Notes: generated by a model from the letters alone, not told the origin. A DNA stretch of 64,000 nt from Gautieria morchelliformis (GCA_015179125.1 WHVA01000091.1:214068-278067), one strand, 5' to 3'. Positions 23,120-34,253 are shown, counted from the first letter of the stretch. Numbers and translations: made by a program.

Positions 23120-23969
23120 CTGACTGTCAACAACATCCTATCAAAATACTGGGAACAGTGGCTTCAGCGAGCCAGCAATGGCCTCAGTGGGCCTAAACAA
23201 TAGCACAAGGTTGGAGATTTACTTTCTGAGTTGTTATTGTACAGTAGCTAGCTATTTGACTGGTAGAACCAAGCTATACTAGAACAAAGGGGCCAGTGGT
23301 GCAAGCAAGTTGGTGCATGACATATGCACCGGTGTTGGAGTCAGTGTGGTGTCAAACATGTTCTATGCAACTGATTGAACATCTGACTCAGTCAGGGGTA
23401 GTGAAGTCATGCCTCGCCTTGGATCTTTGTCTCAAATAATGTGCATAATAGATCTGGGGCCGGTAACTCGTATATGCACAAGTATATGCCTCAGAACTCA
23501 CTGGAACAGTGTTTGGTAATGTAGAAAGTCGATTTTCTATTCATAACATGTATCACAAGGGCAACAGAACTTTACCAATATGTGGGATTCTGGTGCTACA
23601 TAGTGACAGTGTAAGGTAAAGGTTTGATGGGGAACCACCATGTAGTTCCCATGCAAGAACTGTACAGTGGGTCCACATGGACCCACTAGAATTAGCTAGT
23701 ATACTAGTATTGCGCATTGCCATAGGGGCAATGTGGGTAAATGGTCATTTACAGGTAGAGAGTGATAAAAGTAGTAGCAAAAATGGATAGGAAAAGAGAG
23801 GGATCCAAATGGACACCCCTTAAGTCTATGGCTAAGCTACAATGGTATGCAGTACTCATTACAAAAAATGTACTCCTTTTAAAATAATATAGCACTATAG
23901 GAGAAGGTCTGCAATTTTGTAGTACTCTCTAGGCAGATGGTTGAAACTTTTTATTACATGTAGCTTCAC
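23120..23969. other. Non-coding region
   Basis: AT-rich sequence with no coding or repeat features recognised. It runs into repeat copy B. Confidence 0.4.
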
Positions 23970-24260
23970 CCATTTTATTGGCTGGCTTGAATACACCCCT
24001 TTCCACACTTGCTTGCTGTGCCCCACACCTCACAAAGGTAATGCAGCACACTCGCTAGCTGTGCTCACCACTAACCGCGCTCTAGAGCCGCAGGTGTTTA
24101 CGCTCACCCTCCCTCCATTCCCTGCACAGCTCAAACACTTTTTCCCACTGGGTTTTTTATTGCCACGAGCTGCCAGGCCCCTGATCCTTCCCCGGATTTT
24201 CTCTAGTATACTTGTATTCCTCGGACTTCCGCGTAGCGTAATTGTCATTCCACGGACTGT

Positions 24261-24558
24261 CTATGCACTCTTTTTTGTGCAGGCGGGCGCCTCGCCAGAT
24301 GCCCGCCGTTCTCCCTAAACCGCACACAAACGCGCTCGCAAAGCCCCCGAAGGCCATCGCAATTCGTCCTGACAAATAATAATAATAATTTGGAACCCGT
24401 TATCTCCTGGCAATGGACTCTTTTTTTGGAGGCGGGCGCCTCGCCAGATGCCCGCCGTTCTCCCTAAACCGCACTCAAACACGGTCACAAAGCCCCCGAA
24501 GGTCATCCCAACTCGTCCTGGCGAAAAATAATAATAATTTGGAACCCGTTATCTCCGG
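24261..24558 (+). repeat. Tandem duplication of about 150 bp within copy B
   Basis: Two consecutive units (about 24261-24410 and 24411-24558) share GGCGGGCGCCTCGCCAGATG and end at AATTTGGAACCCGTTATCTC. Copies A and C have one unit. The duplication happened after the copies separated, and the second unit has diverged by about 10%. Confidence 0.8.
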
Positions 24559-25378
24559 GTTTCACGCTGTGGTAGTAACTGTAGAAGGTGCACTGTCCTG
24601 CCCCGCTCGAGCGAATACGGGGTCCCTTTGGCTGACAGATTCTGTCAACACCATATGGGAGCCGGTCATAATGTCCACCCTCCCCGACGCAGATCTCAGG
24701 TTGAGGATTAGACGAGGCCCCTAGCAAATGATGGGCTCAGAATACTAGCTATCCAGGCAGCAGAAACTGAGGACTCACGGCTAAAGAGTACGTAGCCATC
24801 ACCCAGCTGCAGACATGTCTAAATACAGGGATCAATATTGACGTGTATCAGAGTGGGACGCACGGGGATCCGACGGCTAGTAATGGCCCCGATTTCGCGA
24901 TCACGTTGAAGAGAGTGTTCAATAAAATAACGGCTAAAGAACGTAGGAGTCAATGGTCAGGAGGTATCTATCACCCCGGCCGTGAGCTCATTCCTTACCA
25001 AACATCCTGGAGAAAAGGGTAATGATGTTCAGACACCGTCTCTTAATGGCCTGACATACCAAACTTACATTGCAAAAAACAACGCCCCATCCCTGAGAAA
25101 CAGTGAAGTAACTGGAGCCAGTGATCTGCCTTTCCTGGGAAATCTGACGCCTGAATCACTGCTGAACTCTTGCCGGAGAAAGGTGTAGAATTTGTAAAGG
25201 GTCATGAGGAAGAACACGCCTTAACATATCTTACTCAATGGACGGGAAAGAACTTGTGGGAGGCTTACAAGCAATGGTGAGGCAGGGAACCCTACTCTGG
25301 CACTCAGTTCAGATAGAGACAAAGTAGTAATCGATGCCTACCATGCTATCAATGTCAGCCCAGGTGGGTGGTCGGCGC

Positions 25379-26483
25379 TCAAACAACCAAGTAATGGTAC
25401 GTTGGGCGGTATGGGAATGAAATGTATTTGCCTAACCGTGAGAGCTGTAATGATGACCTCGGTCTAGATGTAGGAGTAACACTGTTGGAAGACACCACAG
25501 AGTAGATAAAATGGCTCAGTCGCACCACAAATTCTCCTGTGTAGTATCCGTCAACAGAGGCTTCTCGTGGATAAGGGGAAGCACTTGCCACAGTATAAGG
25601 TTAAGAGAACAATGAGAACTAGTAATCGTCATAAATACTAGTAAGAAGACACCACAGGCCAAGTCCCACTCACCGGTTTTATTTCGACCGTACAGAGCAT
25701 GGATGCGCAACAGAAGTATGAGATTGACAGTTGTCGTAAAGAATACAGCGCCACTGCTATATCCGGTATTAGCGTAAAGACTCGTTGTCATTTCTTTACA
25801 AAAATTACAATGCGTCAAACCAACTCCAAGCTGAACACCTGTGGGAGGTATGATCGGTGTCGCTCCTGAGGCAAAAGTCGTTATTACGCACAACTGGATA
25901 TCGTGAGTATCAAATATGTGTGTAAAGTATCAAGGGGAACTCACATTGACGGACAGATTGGGTGTTAGTGTCACTTGAATTGGTTTAGCCTATCTGTATA
26001 TATGCGACAAGCATGGACATACCAAAAGTATTGACTCTGTCGATTGAGCCGTTAGCCTAGTGGGACTGAAAGCACGTGGTGGTAGACTAACACTAGATTG
26101 AATAATCCATAATAGCGAGAAGCCAAATACAAGACTTTGGGGGGTGACCACTGTGCCCTTCAAAAACAGATGATATGAGAATTGGGATGTCACGTTTTCC
26201 GCTGAGTATTCGTACTTCCATATATAGTTGATCTGTAAATGGCTTACAGTAAGTTCATTTTGTAATGAAGCATGATCTTGTGTCACACCTCCTGTCCGAG
26301 TGTGATTAATATTTCATAGGTTAGCCAAGCAGTAGCTGCAGCTGTTCCCCCAAAAAAAGGAAAACAGAAAAAAAATTTCGACTCAGTGTGGATGACAAAA
26401 ATACAGTATTGACCGATACCTGTCGAGAGGTTCGTTTTCTGAAGCTGTGAGAGAGCACTGATAAGCGCAGATGCTTGGGACAT
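25379..26483 (-). pseudogene. DUF6533-type membrane protein, copy B (best preserved)
   Basis: Start at 26483 (MSQASALISALSQ). An intron follows GTTTTCTGAAGC-side codons for TNLST. Exon 2 gives AAATAWLTYEILITLGQE and, after an intron, exon 3 gives INYIWKYEYSAENV. This order fits the DUF6533 domain (Y-D/E-x2-L-T-L-x2-E-V .. I-W). The exon at 25680-25893 encodes two TM segments ending LLLRIHALYGRNK. A further exon runs on to about 25480. Function is unknown in this family. I could not join all exons without a break near 26000-26050, and the usual long C-terminus is absent, so it is listed as a pseudogene, though a short functional form cannot be excluded. Confidence 0.5.
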
Positions 26484-26810
26484 GTGCAGTATTTAGGGGA
26501 TTAAGTTGTGGAACGAGTGAGTCCTGAGCAAGAGGGTATGGGCGAGACATGGGTATTTATCGTGTCGAACTCGTATTCACGGACAGCTGACCGCGCCACA
26601 CTCGACCTAGCTGATCCCAAGCTGATCTCAAGGCAGATGACATCTGATCTCAAGGCAGATGACATCTCAACGAACTAGTGTTGTGGTTGATCATGGGCCC
26701 AACTTGGCAGATGTGATCTTAGCGAACTCCACGTCCGGCGCTGCCATGGCCGTACAAAGGAGCTGAAGAGCGCGCGGATATCATGTAGAGCCCCACATTG
26801 CAAAGTACTT

Positions 26811-27522
26811 CCTTTTCGAGCCACCGTGCCACGCGTCAACAATAGCAATTGGCGCCAAGAATTACATAACCGAGTGGACCCGAGCACATCCATTTGGGAC
26901 TTGGACATGAAATTGTTTAAGTCGTTTGTCGTCGTTCACGATGATGCGGACAGGCGCAGCTGACAGATTTTGCCGCATAGGAGCTTTTCGCCCTTCTTGG
27001 CGAGTAATTGTAATGCTTCTTCTAACTCGTTCGGACTCGTGACTCGGCGTGAGTCGTCGACCGCGGCCAAATTTGAAGTTACCTAGAGGCCGCATCAGGA
27101 AAAGCGGAGAGGGGATATATACCGTATGTACGATATATACCCATTATTCCGCGGCTACATGAGCCCTTGTTTTATTATAATAATTATGTTATCATTCCTT
27201 GAAAGCGTATATATATTATAGGACAAATAGTTTTTCACGGACTTAAAAATGCCTGCCAATATATACTTTCTATTGCACCCCGCATCGCGCTCATCATTCA
27301 TAAAGAAGATATCAAGAGAGAGGGAGAGAGAGAGAGTATCAATTATAGCGCTTGAAGCGCAATCGCTTATGGTGCACTCTAACTACAAAACATTAGTACT
27401 ACGTGAGAGTCATTAAGGAAACTGTGGCAGGTAGAAGAAAGAAGATATCGAGTGTCGTCTTAATGATGTATATGGCAGTCGTTACGGGAAATATCAACCA
27501 AGTCGACCTTAAGATACACGAG
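26811..27522. other. Non-coding region with GA microsatellite
   Basis: Contains a GAGA-rich tract near 27316-27340 and AT-rich runs. A motif CCTTTTCGAGCCAC..GCGTCAA near 26811-26840 recurs near 30200-30280 and, inverted, near 48910. It ends just downstream (in gene sense) of the methyltransferase stop. Confidence 0.5.
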
Positions 27523-28760
27523 CTATTCGGGTCTTTGTCGAACGAAGAGTGCCATCGGTGTGAATATCTGTTTTCATAGCATTCAGTAAGACGTTTCGGG
27601 TTTTCCACACGGTGGAGACCTTACCTGACGCTTCCCTGCCTCGACCAGAGTTGTAGCTGCTGTCTGTGTCAGTCCGCATATATTGTTTCCAGGCTGCCAG
27701 GGAATACGGCCGTCCGATAATGCAACCTCGAGAGGAAAGTACCAGGGCTTATCATCATGGCGAGCCGTAAGGTCTTCCCTGTGGATCAATGTTAAGCCTG
27801 AATTGTAAATTGCCGACACTGCAGCGTCAATGGATCGCTCCGAAGGCGGTCGACCACCAATTCCTGTTGTTGTTTCGATGAGGTTTGCCATACGACAATG
27901 TTCCGGATCCAGTGCACTGAACGTAGACGTCCAACACCACTCATACACAGCAAACTGCCAAAGACGCTGGTGTTTCAACATCGCAAAATTGGAACCAGCC
28001 CCTACGGCATGCGTACCTTTCCACCGGGTTTCAGCAGCCGGCAAACTTGGCGAAAACACTCCTCGAAACTTTATCCCACGAGCATTAGCCTGCCATGGAC
28101 CAAATGGAGACTCTCTGTAACCGGATACGCACCTGGGATGTATTCTTAACCCTTCGATTGAGTATACACGGTCAAACCCTTCTGCGGGTAACATATCTCC
28201 TTGTTGCAAAAAATCGACTTTCAAGTTGAAATTCAAATTAATACGCAGGATATAGGGAAATAGCGCATGAAGCTACCATTCAAGAAAGCCACTTGGGCTG
28301 ACATGTGCACACTGCGGGCCAGTGAACTCGCGGTGTGGATCTGGTATGACTCTCAAACGGTGTCCTTGCCCTTCAGATGAAGTTGCTATAGTACATACTT
28401 TGTTCGAGTCGGCATCAACCCCTAGTATGGTCACGTTCGCAAAATTGGCAAGTTCGAGAGCGATGCCCCCTGTTCCGCATCCTAGTTCCAGAAGGTGCAT
28501 GCCTGGTTTAAGGTTTAAAAAAGCGGCCATATAATGTTCATGTCAAGCAAGAGTTGTAGACAGCGAGTCGCCTCTGCGTATACGGGTGAAATGAAAATGC
28601 TGTGACTGGGTTTGTTCGGATATGAGGCGTGGGCCATGAAACAAACCATGAAACAAACCAGCTCCAGCAATAGGGCTCAGGATGGCTAGTACCCACGAGA
28701 GGGATAGAAGATCATAGTTAGTCACCTGTCTTTCTCCGAGTCGATGCCAAAAGGACCCAA
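27523..28760 (-). pseudogene. Sterol C24-methyltransferase-like gene broken by a single TGA
   Basis: SAM-dependent methyltransferase of the ERG6/SMT type (known role: C24 methylation in ergosterol synthesis; the substrate here is inferred only). Exons join in phase on the minus strand: up to 28693 (VTNYDLLSLSW), 28399-28605, 28277-28340, 28133-28217, 28017-28068, 27625-27966, 27523-27567 (TAG stop). Motifs: SQHFHF, HEHYMA, LELGCGTGG (SAM motif I), VDFLQQGDM, VYSIEG, RLLKPGGK, FAVYEWCW, KPWYFPL, and the tail IFTPMALFVRQRPE. The only lesion found is TGA at 28543-28545, exactly where the family has Arg in RHEHY (CGA to TGA). The true start was not found; the 5' side is 180 bp from the gag-only retrotransposon at 28946. 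Whether the gene is dead or recently lost cannot be told from sequence. Confidence 0.8.
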
Positions 28761-28945
28761 CATAACATACGTACGCGTGACAAAATCCAGTAAGGTCGAA
28801 AGCGAGGGTCTGCTATTGGGGCGTGGCATGGTGATTCAGACGATATAATGTCGGTGTGTGGTTCACCTAAGTATATTACAGTAAGAGCAATGTCAGCTAT
28901 AGGTCGGCAGAGTAAGAAGTACATGAAGGCGCCATAGGATAAGTA

Positions 28946-29031
28946 TGTTGGAGTTTGTAATCTCGTTAGTTAAGCTAGTTACAGTTGCTTAGTAATACGC
29001 TGCCGTTTTCGTCCCTACTGCGATCTCTACA
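28946..29031 (+). repeat. 5' LTR of the gag-only element (86 bp)
   Basis: TGTTGGAG...CTACA. Identical to the 3' copy except for two CpG transitions. Confidence 0.92.
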
Positions 29032-29045
29032 GGTTATGGGCCCCG
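29032..29045 (+). promoter_or_regulatory. Primer binding site, copia half-tRNA type
   Basis: GGTTATGGGCCCCG directly after the 5' LTR. The same 12 bases follow the LTR of the large copia at 43481. They match the primer site I recall for Drosophila copia, which uses the 5' half of initiator tRNA-Met. Confidence 0.75.
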
Positions 29046-29185
29046 CCCGTTCGCTTTAGTTAAACAATAGGCCCCTCGGGATTGTAAGACGTGCTCCCCC
29101 TGTTGTTTGTTGGGGTTGAGAGGGTATCTCCCGTTGCACCATAAAAGCCCTGTATCGACTACAGGCCGAATCAAAATCCTTCGCC

Positions 29186-30046
29186 ATGCCCGCCGGCGAT
29201 TCACTATTCTTGAAACTCTCGGACTCGAACTATATTGACTGGAAGTATCAGATGGAGGCCTACCTGACTACAAAGGACTTGGATGTTGTGGATGGCACAG
29301 AGGAGAGGCCTGCTGGATCTACATCCTCAAAGACCGTTAAGGCATGGATAAAAAAGCAGAGGTTAGCACATGCTGAGATAATCCTTCGAGTCGAACCTGG
29401 TCAGCTCCCGCACACGCGCTTCGAAGATCCAAAGGATATTTGGGAAAACCTTGAGAAGGTTCACCGAGCCCACGGTTTCGCGACACGTCTGTCACTACGA
29501 CGACGCTTCCTCTCGATGAGAAAGGATGACACGCAAACGATGCGCGCCTGGATCGCTGCTGTGAGACACCTTGCACATGAACTCACCGAGGCAGGCACCA
29601 AGGTCACCGACGATGACACCATCGTAGTCCTCATGCTAGGTTTGCCACCGACATACGAGAACTTCATTATCACGCTGGATGCCACCCCTGATGACTAACT
29701 CAGCCTTGACCTGGTCATTACACGCCTCCTAAACGAGGAATCGCAGCAACTAATGGTAAACAACGTGGAACTACATCATGACACGATTCTCTATGCAAAG
29801 GGAAAGGCCATGAGACGAAATGTTACCTGTTTCCGATGCGGAATGCAAGGCCACATGCGCAGAGACTGCCCAGATAGGATACACGATCACTCAGCCTCTA
29901 GCGATGATTCAACCACTTCGTCGGATGAGGAACAGAAGAGAAAAGAGAAGATGGACCGGAAGCAGAGGAAGAAAAAGGAAAAGGAGAAATTGGTAAAGGA
30001 AGTTACTCAGGCTGCTTTTGCGTGCTATGCTGCATCAGACGACTAA
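29186..30046 (+). pseudogene. Copia Gag (DUF4219/UBN2 plus CCHC zinc knuckle), one in-frame stop
   Basis: One reading frame of 287 codons encodes a nucleocapsid-type protein. The N-terminal part is LSDSNYIDWKYQMEAYLTTK (DUF4219-like), followed by a UBN2/gag-like helical domain, the knuckle CFRCGMQGHMRRDC (about residue 215) and a Lys/Glu-rich tail. A TAA at 29696-29698 falls where relatives read a Gln (DDQLSLD), so a single C to T change would explain it. Reading continues in the same frame for 116 codons to TAA at 30044-30046. Gag is expected to package RNA into virus-like particles. Confidence 0.85.
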
Positions 30047-30069
30047 CTTGTTACTCGATTAAGAGGGTA

Positions 30070-30155
30070 TGTTGGAGTTTGTAATCTTGTTAGTTAAGCT
30101 AGTTACAGTTGCTTAGTAATACACTGCCGTTTTCGTCCCTACTGCGATCTCTACA
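30070..30155 (+). repeat. 3' LTR of the gag-only element (86 bp)
   Basis: Second LTR copy, preceded by the polypurine tract AAGAGGG (30061-30067). Confidence 0.92.
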
Positions 30156-30321
30156 AAGTATGTGTCTGGAGGGGATTAGAGCCATACAATGACGGCTTTC
30201 TTTTTCGAGCCACACATCAAAACACCTCATCGGGGATCTTGATCAGTGCCAGGACAAAGGATTTCCTTTTCGAGCCACGAGTCAAAAATAGCACTTAGCG
30301 CCCAGACCTCATCTAACTGAG

Positions 30322-31200
30322 CACACAGTCGTAGCGAAATAGCCTGTGACACTTGACAATGTAATGTGCAAGGTCTCACGGAAAGGTTGTCTAGCAGTAA
30401 CAATCCTTTCACTGGCAAAGGTGCTCCTTCGGAGCCCTTCGCCAACAGCACCGATAATAATATGAAGGCTAAGGTAATGAAGGTGAAGTATGAAAACTCA
30501 CTAGTGGTGCTTAAGTCCTTCTCTGGTCTAAGATAGGAATCTATAGGAGAGGGCTCACGATGACGATCACAGTGACGTCAAGCTTTTGCACAAGGTAGAT
30601 GTATGATAATTGAACTGCAGAATATACATGCGAACGTAAACTACTTATACCGAGTGCTCATTTGATATCAGCGAATAGGAAAGAGGCTGTCATGAGTCAG
30701 GGTTGGATAGGGGTGCACAGTCAGGATACAAATAGATGAAACACATATACAATGGAGAAGGGGAGGAGTGCAAACATGAAACAACAGGGGGTGAGAGAAG
30801 ACAAAGGTACCTATGTAATAAAACATGCCTTGAGACCCGCATACAGGTTACCCCGCACGGACTCTTCGTCTGCTGGGTTGATCCCACACGATGTATGGGT
30901 AGGACGTCCCGTGAATGCATTCCGGCCATACGAACACCTAAAGGGGGTTGAGTCGGGAAGACGATGGGGCCAGTGATGAACCATCATGCCGGGTAAAGGA
31001 TGTCGATCGTTCTTGATGGCGTGCCTGCTGGCAAATGATGCAAGTAGCAAATGGTCATTCGGCAAATCCGGCAAAGGGCGAATGGAGCGAACATAGAGGA
31101 GGAGTGGTGGAAGGGAAGGGCGAAGTCGAGCGAACATAGAGGAGGAGTGTTGAAAGGGAAAACAGGGATAGCTGGGTACAAGAAATAAATGGGTCATGAC
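30322..31200 (+). repeat. 5'-truncated LTR copy
   Basis: Aligns with 18430-19257, including AAGGTCTCACGGAAAGGTTG and CTCCTTCGGAGCCCTTCGCC. It ends GGGTCATGACA. Confidence 0.8.
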
Positions 31201-32084
31201 ACTACTCTAAATCTACATAGCTCAATTCTCATGCTCACTCTCGCTACTGTCAACTATATGTTTGCTCTTAACATGAGACCCTGCTTTCCATTGTCTCTTA
31301 GCAGGCTTGTTCCCCTTGCCATCGTTATCCCTGCTTCACTTCTTTACTACTTCCACTGCCAAATCATTACTAACATTGGTACAATGCTTGTAAGGTCCCC
31401 ATGCTAACCCTTTATCAGTGTGCTCCTTGCAAGGGTGATCATTGCCTGCACTGCTGGACACTTCATGGGCTACCTTGTGTGCAGCATACTCCTTGTCTGA
31501 AAGTCTGTGGAACTGGCATGTTGGTGTGTTGTCTTTGCTGCCCTCTCTCAGGAGATGTCCTCCTAGACTCTTATATTCCTTACCTTTCTCTTCTTCTCCC
31601 CCTTTCTCTCGGTCTCCCCTTTCCTCTCTGTCTATCCTTGCTTGGGTTCAGCCTTCAGCCTGTTCCTGGCCAGTTGGCCTGCTTATGTGACCACCAATAG
31701 CTATGCTACTGATCACTAGTAATTATATACTTACTTTTGGATCTCCACCTCAGTCTCCTTGTGCTGGCTTGTAGGTAGGTGGTTGGTCTGGGACCCTCCA
31801 TCAGGCCTGGGGAGCATGCAGGTGGGGAGCATCCCTAATGCCTTACCTCCCAGCAGGCCTATGCCTAGGATGACCTGGAGTTGCCCTTACACCCTCAAGG
31901 GTGTTGGTCAGCCTCTCCAATGCCTTCATGTACCAATCTTGCATGGATTTCTGATATTTCCTTCCAGTGGCCATCCTTCCATGACCACCTGGTAACAGTC
32001 TACAATGTCACTTTCATACCTTGCAGATGACATCTCAGCTTCTGGATCCCCTGTTATGACCATAGTATTCCTGCTTCTGACACT

Positions 32085-33400
32085 CAGTTACGCCTTGTTT
32101 CTGACACTCTGATATTTCAATAGTCACCCCCCTTTTTATATCATTTCCCCATTCAACTCTATTAATCGGACTCTCTAGACTCAACTCACAGCACAGCAAG
32201 ACCATATGTCCAACCCCTCTGGAGTCCCGTTGTTCCATCATGTCAAATATGCTTTCCATCCCCTTGTTCTTTTGCCCATTATTCTTGACTTTACCCTGCA
32301 CCCCCCTTGTAGTTCTTTGTTCCTGATTAGTTACTTACCCCGTATATCTTATCTGACTTCTGCTTTTCTCAGAACATGCTTAGTAGTACAACATTACATG
32401 TTGCTTCAGCTCTTCATATAAAACCCTCTCATGTATGCTCTCAATTCTGCAACCAGATAATCACCTTCGATATGTGATTCCCTTTGCTCTATCTTCTGTT
32501 CTTAGCACAGTGAGTACTGGAAAAATCTCTGCCCCTCCACCTCTCGACCTTTGCCTCTCTGCCTCTCTGTGTTTCCACCTTCCACCTTCTGACTTAGTTC
32601 CAACCTTGACTTACCTCAATACTTTCTGACTTCCAACTTCCGATCTGAAATACTTAGGATGATAGTTCATTGGGGGCACAAGTTGAAGCCGTTGTCCTTT
32701 CCAGTTCTGACTTCTGGGATTCACAATATGTAAAAGTATTATCTGATTCCCACCTGATGTTACATATCGGAAATCCCAGAGAACAGATCTAGAAAGGACG
32801 GCAGCTTCAACTTATGTGTTGTGCCCCTGATGAACTATCGTCCTAGGTATTTCAGACTTGAGTTCCGGAGATTGGATGAGGCGGAGGTTAGAGGGATTCA
32901 GAAGTTGATCTTGGCTGGAGTGTCAAAGATCAGAGGTCGGAGGACAGGTGATGGAAGAGGCGGAAGACAGAGTATCGAAGGCAGAGAGAGAGATGGAGTG
33001 CTTGCAAGACTTGCTGTACTAAGAACAGGAGATAATGCAAGGAAATTCATGTACTGAAGTTGATTATCTGATTGAAGAACGGAAGCATACATGAGGGGGT
33101 TTTATAGAAAGAACTGAGACAGCAAGTAATAGGGTAGTACTAAGCAAATTCTGGAGAGAGTGGAAATCAGACAGACATATGGGGCAAGTAACTAATACTG
33201 AACAAGGGGACTATAAGGGGGTGCAGGGTAGTGTCAAGAACAATGGGCAAAAAGAACAAGGGGTGCATAAGTCTAATGGACAGCAGAACAAATGGAAGTC
33301 CTGATGAACCGGAAATGGCAACTTGCTGTGCTAAGGGTCGAGCACAGAGGCTGATGAATAGAGTTGATCAGGGGTGTTGAAGAACAAGGGGTCAAGGTCA
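32085..33400. repeat. Head-to-head inverted LTR pair, relatives of the 58.3 kb gypsy LTR
   Basis: 32085-32735 aligns in plus orientation with the LTR 58298-58990. A 22 nt spacer (GTATTATCTGATTCCCACCT..) equals the start of the gypsy leader at 58991. At 32758 an inverted copy begins exactly at its LTR terminus (TGTTACATATCGG) and runs to about 33400. TATAAAA boxes are kept in both arms (near 32417 and, inverted, near 33104). CpG sites of the gypsy LTR are mostly TpG/CpA here. The left border and the 33400 border are approximate. Confidence 0.75.
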
Positions 33401-33472
33401 CATGATTTGTGAACAATGCGGTGGAGTTAGAAAGATAGGTGGGAAAGATAATGTGTTTTGTCTTGAACCACA

Positions 33473-34182
33473 ATGGAACAAAACATTGATTTCTCCAAAA
33501 TGTCCAGCGCTGAGTTAAAACAGCATTTTGCCGATGTTATCATGAAGAAGGAACTGGCCAAGAAATGTGAGGCTGAAGAACGCAAATGTAAGGAGAAGGA
33601 GTGCCAGGAGGAGGAGCACGAGGAAAAAGAGCACAAGGAGAAAGAGCGCAGGGACAAGGAACACCGGGAGAAGGAGGAGTGAGTCTGTGAGGCAGAGCGG
33701 AAATGCAAGGCAGCGGAAAAGAAAGCTGCTGATGAAAAGGCTGCCACAGAGAGGGTGGAAGAAGGACAGGTGAGTCAGAAACACTCTGGTCTTTGTGATG
33801 ACGCTGAAAATGTCCTTAGAAAAACATGGAGTATGAATTCGAGATGGGGTTGGAGTATATGCTGGAAACTACACCAGTTCCTAAGGGCAAGGGGAAAAAG
33901 AAGGCTGTGATCTCCATGCGAAATATTGTGGAGGAGTGGAAACGGTGTGCAGATGAATTCCAGCAGGCGTGGGTGAGCAAGGGTCATTGCATGCGGGAAT
34001 TATGGGAATTGGGTCCAGTAAACCCTGCGACCAGGAAACGTAAGACATGGGAAGACGAGGAGGAGGAACAGGCCCCAAGTGACCTGTGTGAAGCCAGGGG
34101 CTTTCCGCAAGGTTCAAGCGCAGAAAATGACAAAAAGTCGCAGCAAGCGACTTTCGGACACCTAGGCAGAAGGCAGGGCTGA
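33473..34182 (+). pseudogene. Glu/Lys-rich coiled-coil protein of the LARD-like element
   Basis: Starts MEQNIDFSKMSSAELKQHF. Exon 1 (33473-33769) is mostly an EEHEEKEHKEKERR-type repeat predicted to be a long charged helix. A GT-AG intron (33770-33819, GTGAGT..TTAG) joins in phase to exon 2 (33820-34182), ending in TGA after a basic tail (GHLGRRQG). A TGA at 33680-33682 interrupts exon 1; the frame resumes with VCEAERKCKAAEKKAA. I recognise no domain. It lies just before the left LTR end at 34254, so it probably belongs to the element. A host gene captured by the element is the alternative. Confidence 0.55.
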
Positions 34183-34253
34183 GCAGAAATGGAAAGAGAG
34201 CAGGGGAGCTTCCCCTGAGTGGGAATTCGGAAGCGGTGGTGTTGAACCGCTAT

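Larger units (their letters stand above)
23970..26810 (+). repeat. Dispersed 2-3 kb segment, copy B
   Basis: Same segment as copy A (7890-10490), over 90% identical by eye. It differs by a tandem duplication of about 150 bp at 24261-24558 and by frequent CG to TG/CA differences at its left edge. It carries the best preserved DUF6533-type gene of the three copies. Confidence 0.8.
28946..30155 (+). mobile_element. Gag-only mini copia retrotransposon (TR-GAG type), TSD AAGTA
   Basis: A 1,210 bp element with two 86 bp LTRs (28946-29031 and 30070-30155), both TGTTGGAG..CTCTACA, flanked by AAGTA at 28941-28945 and 30156-30160. The LTRs differ at two sites, both CG to TG/CA. Between them lie a copia-type primer site, one gag frame with a zinc knuckle, and a purine tract AAGAGGG before the 3' LTR. 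There is no room for protease, RT or integrase, so it must be moved in trans. Confidence 0.92.

Noticed and set aside
30690..31197. Short ORFs on both strands repeated at 18830-19241
   Set aside because: They recur because the solo LTR and the truncated LTR are homologous; LTRs do not code here.
33298..33306. CCTGA at 33300 as a target duplication matching 32753-32757, ending the inverted LTR there
   Set aside because: The alignment of the inverted LTR continues past 33300 (TTGCTGTGCT near 33325 matches the other arm), so the match is coincidental.
33515..33784. Minus-strand Leu-rich ORF opposite the Glu/Lys-rich gene
   Set aside because: Antisense shadow of the GAG/AAG-rich repeat, which gives CTC/CTT codons; no independent evidence.
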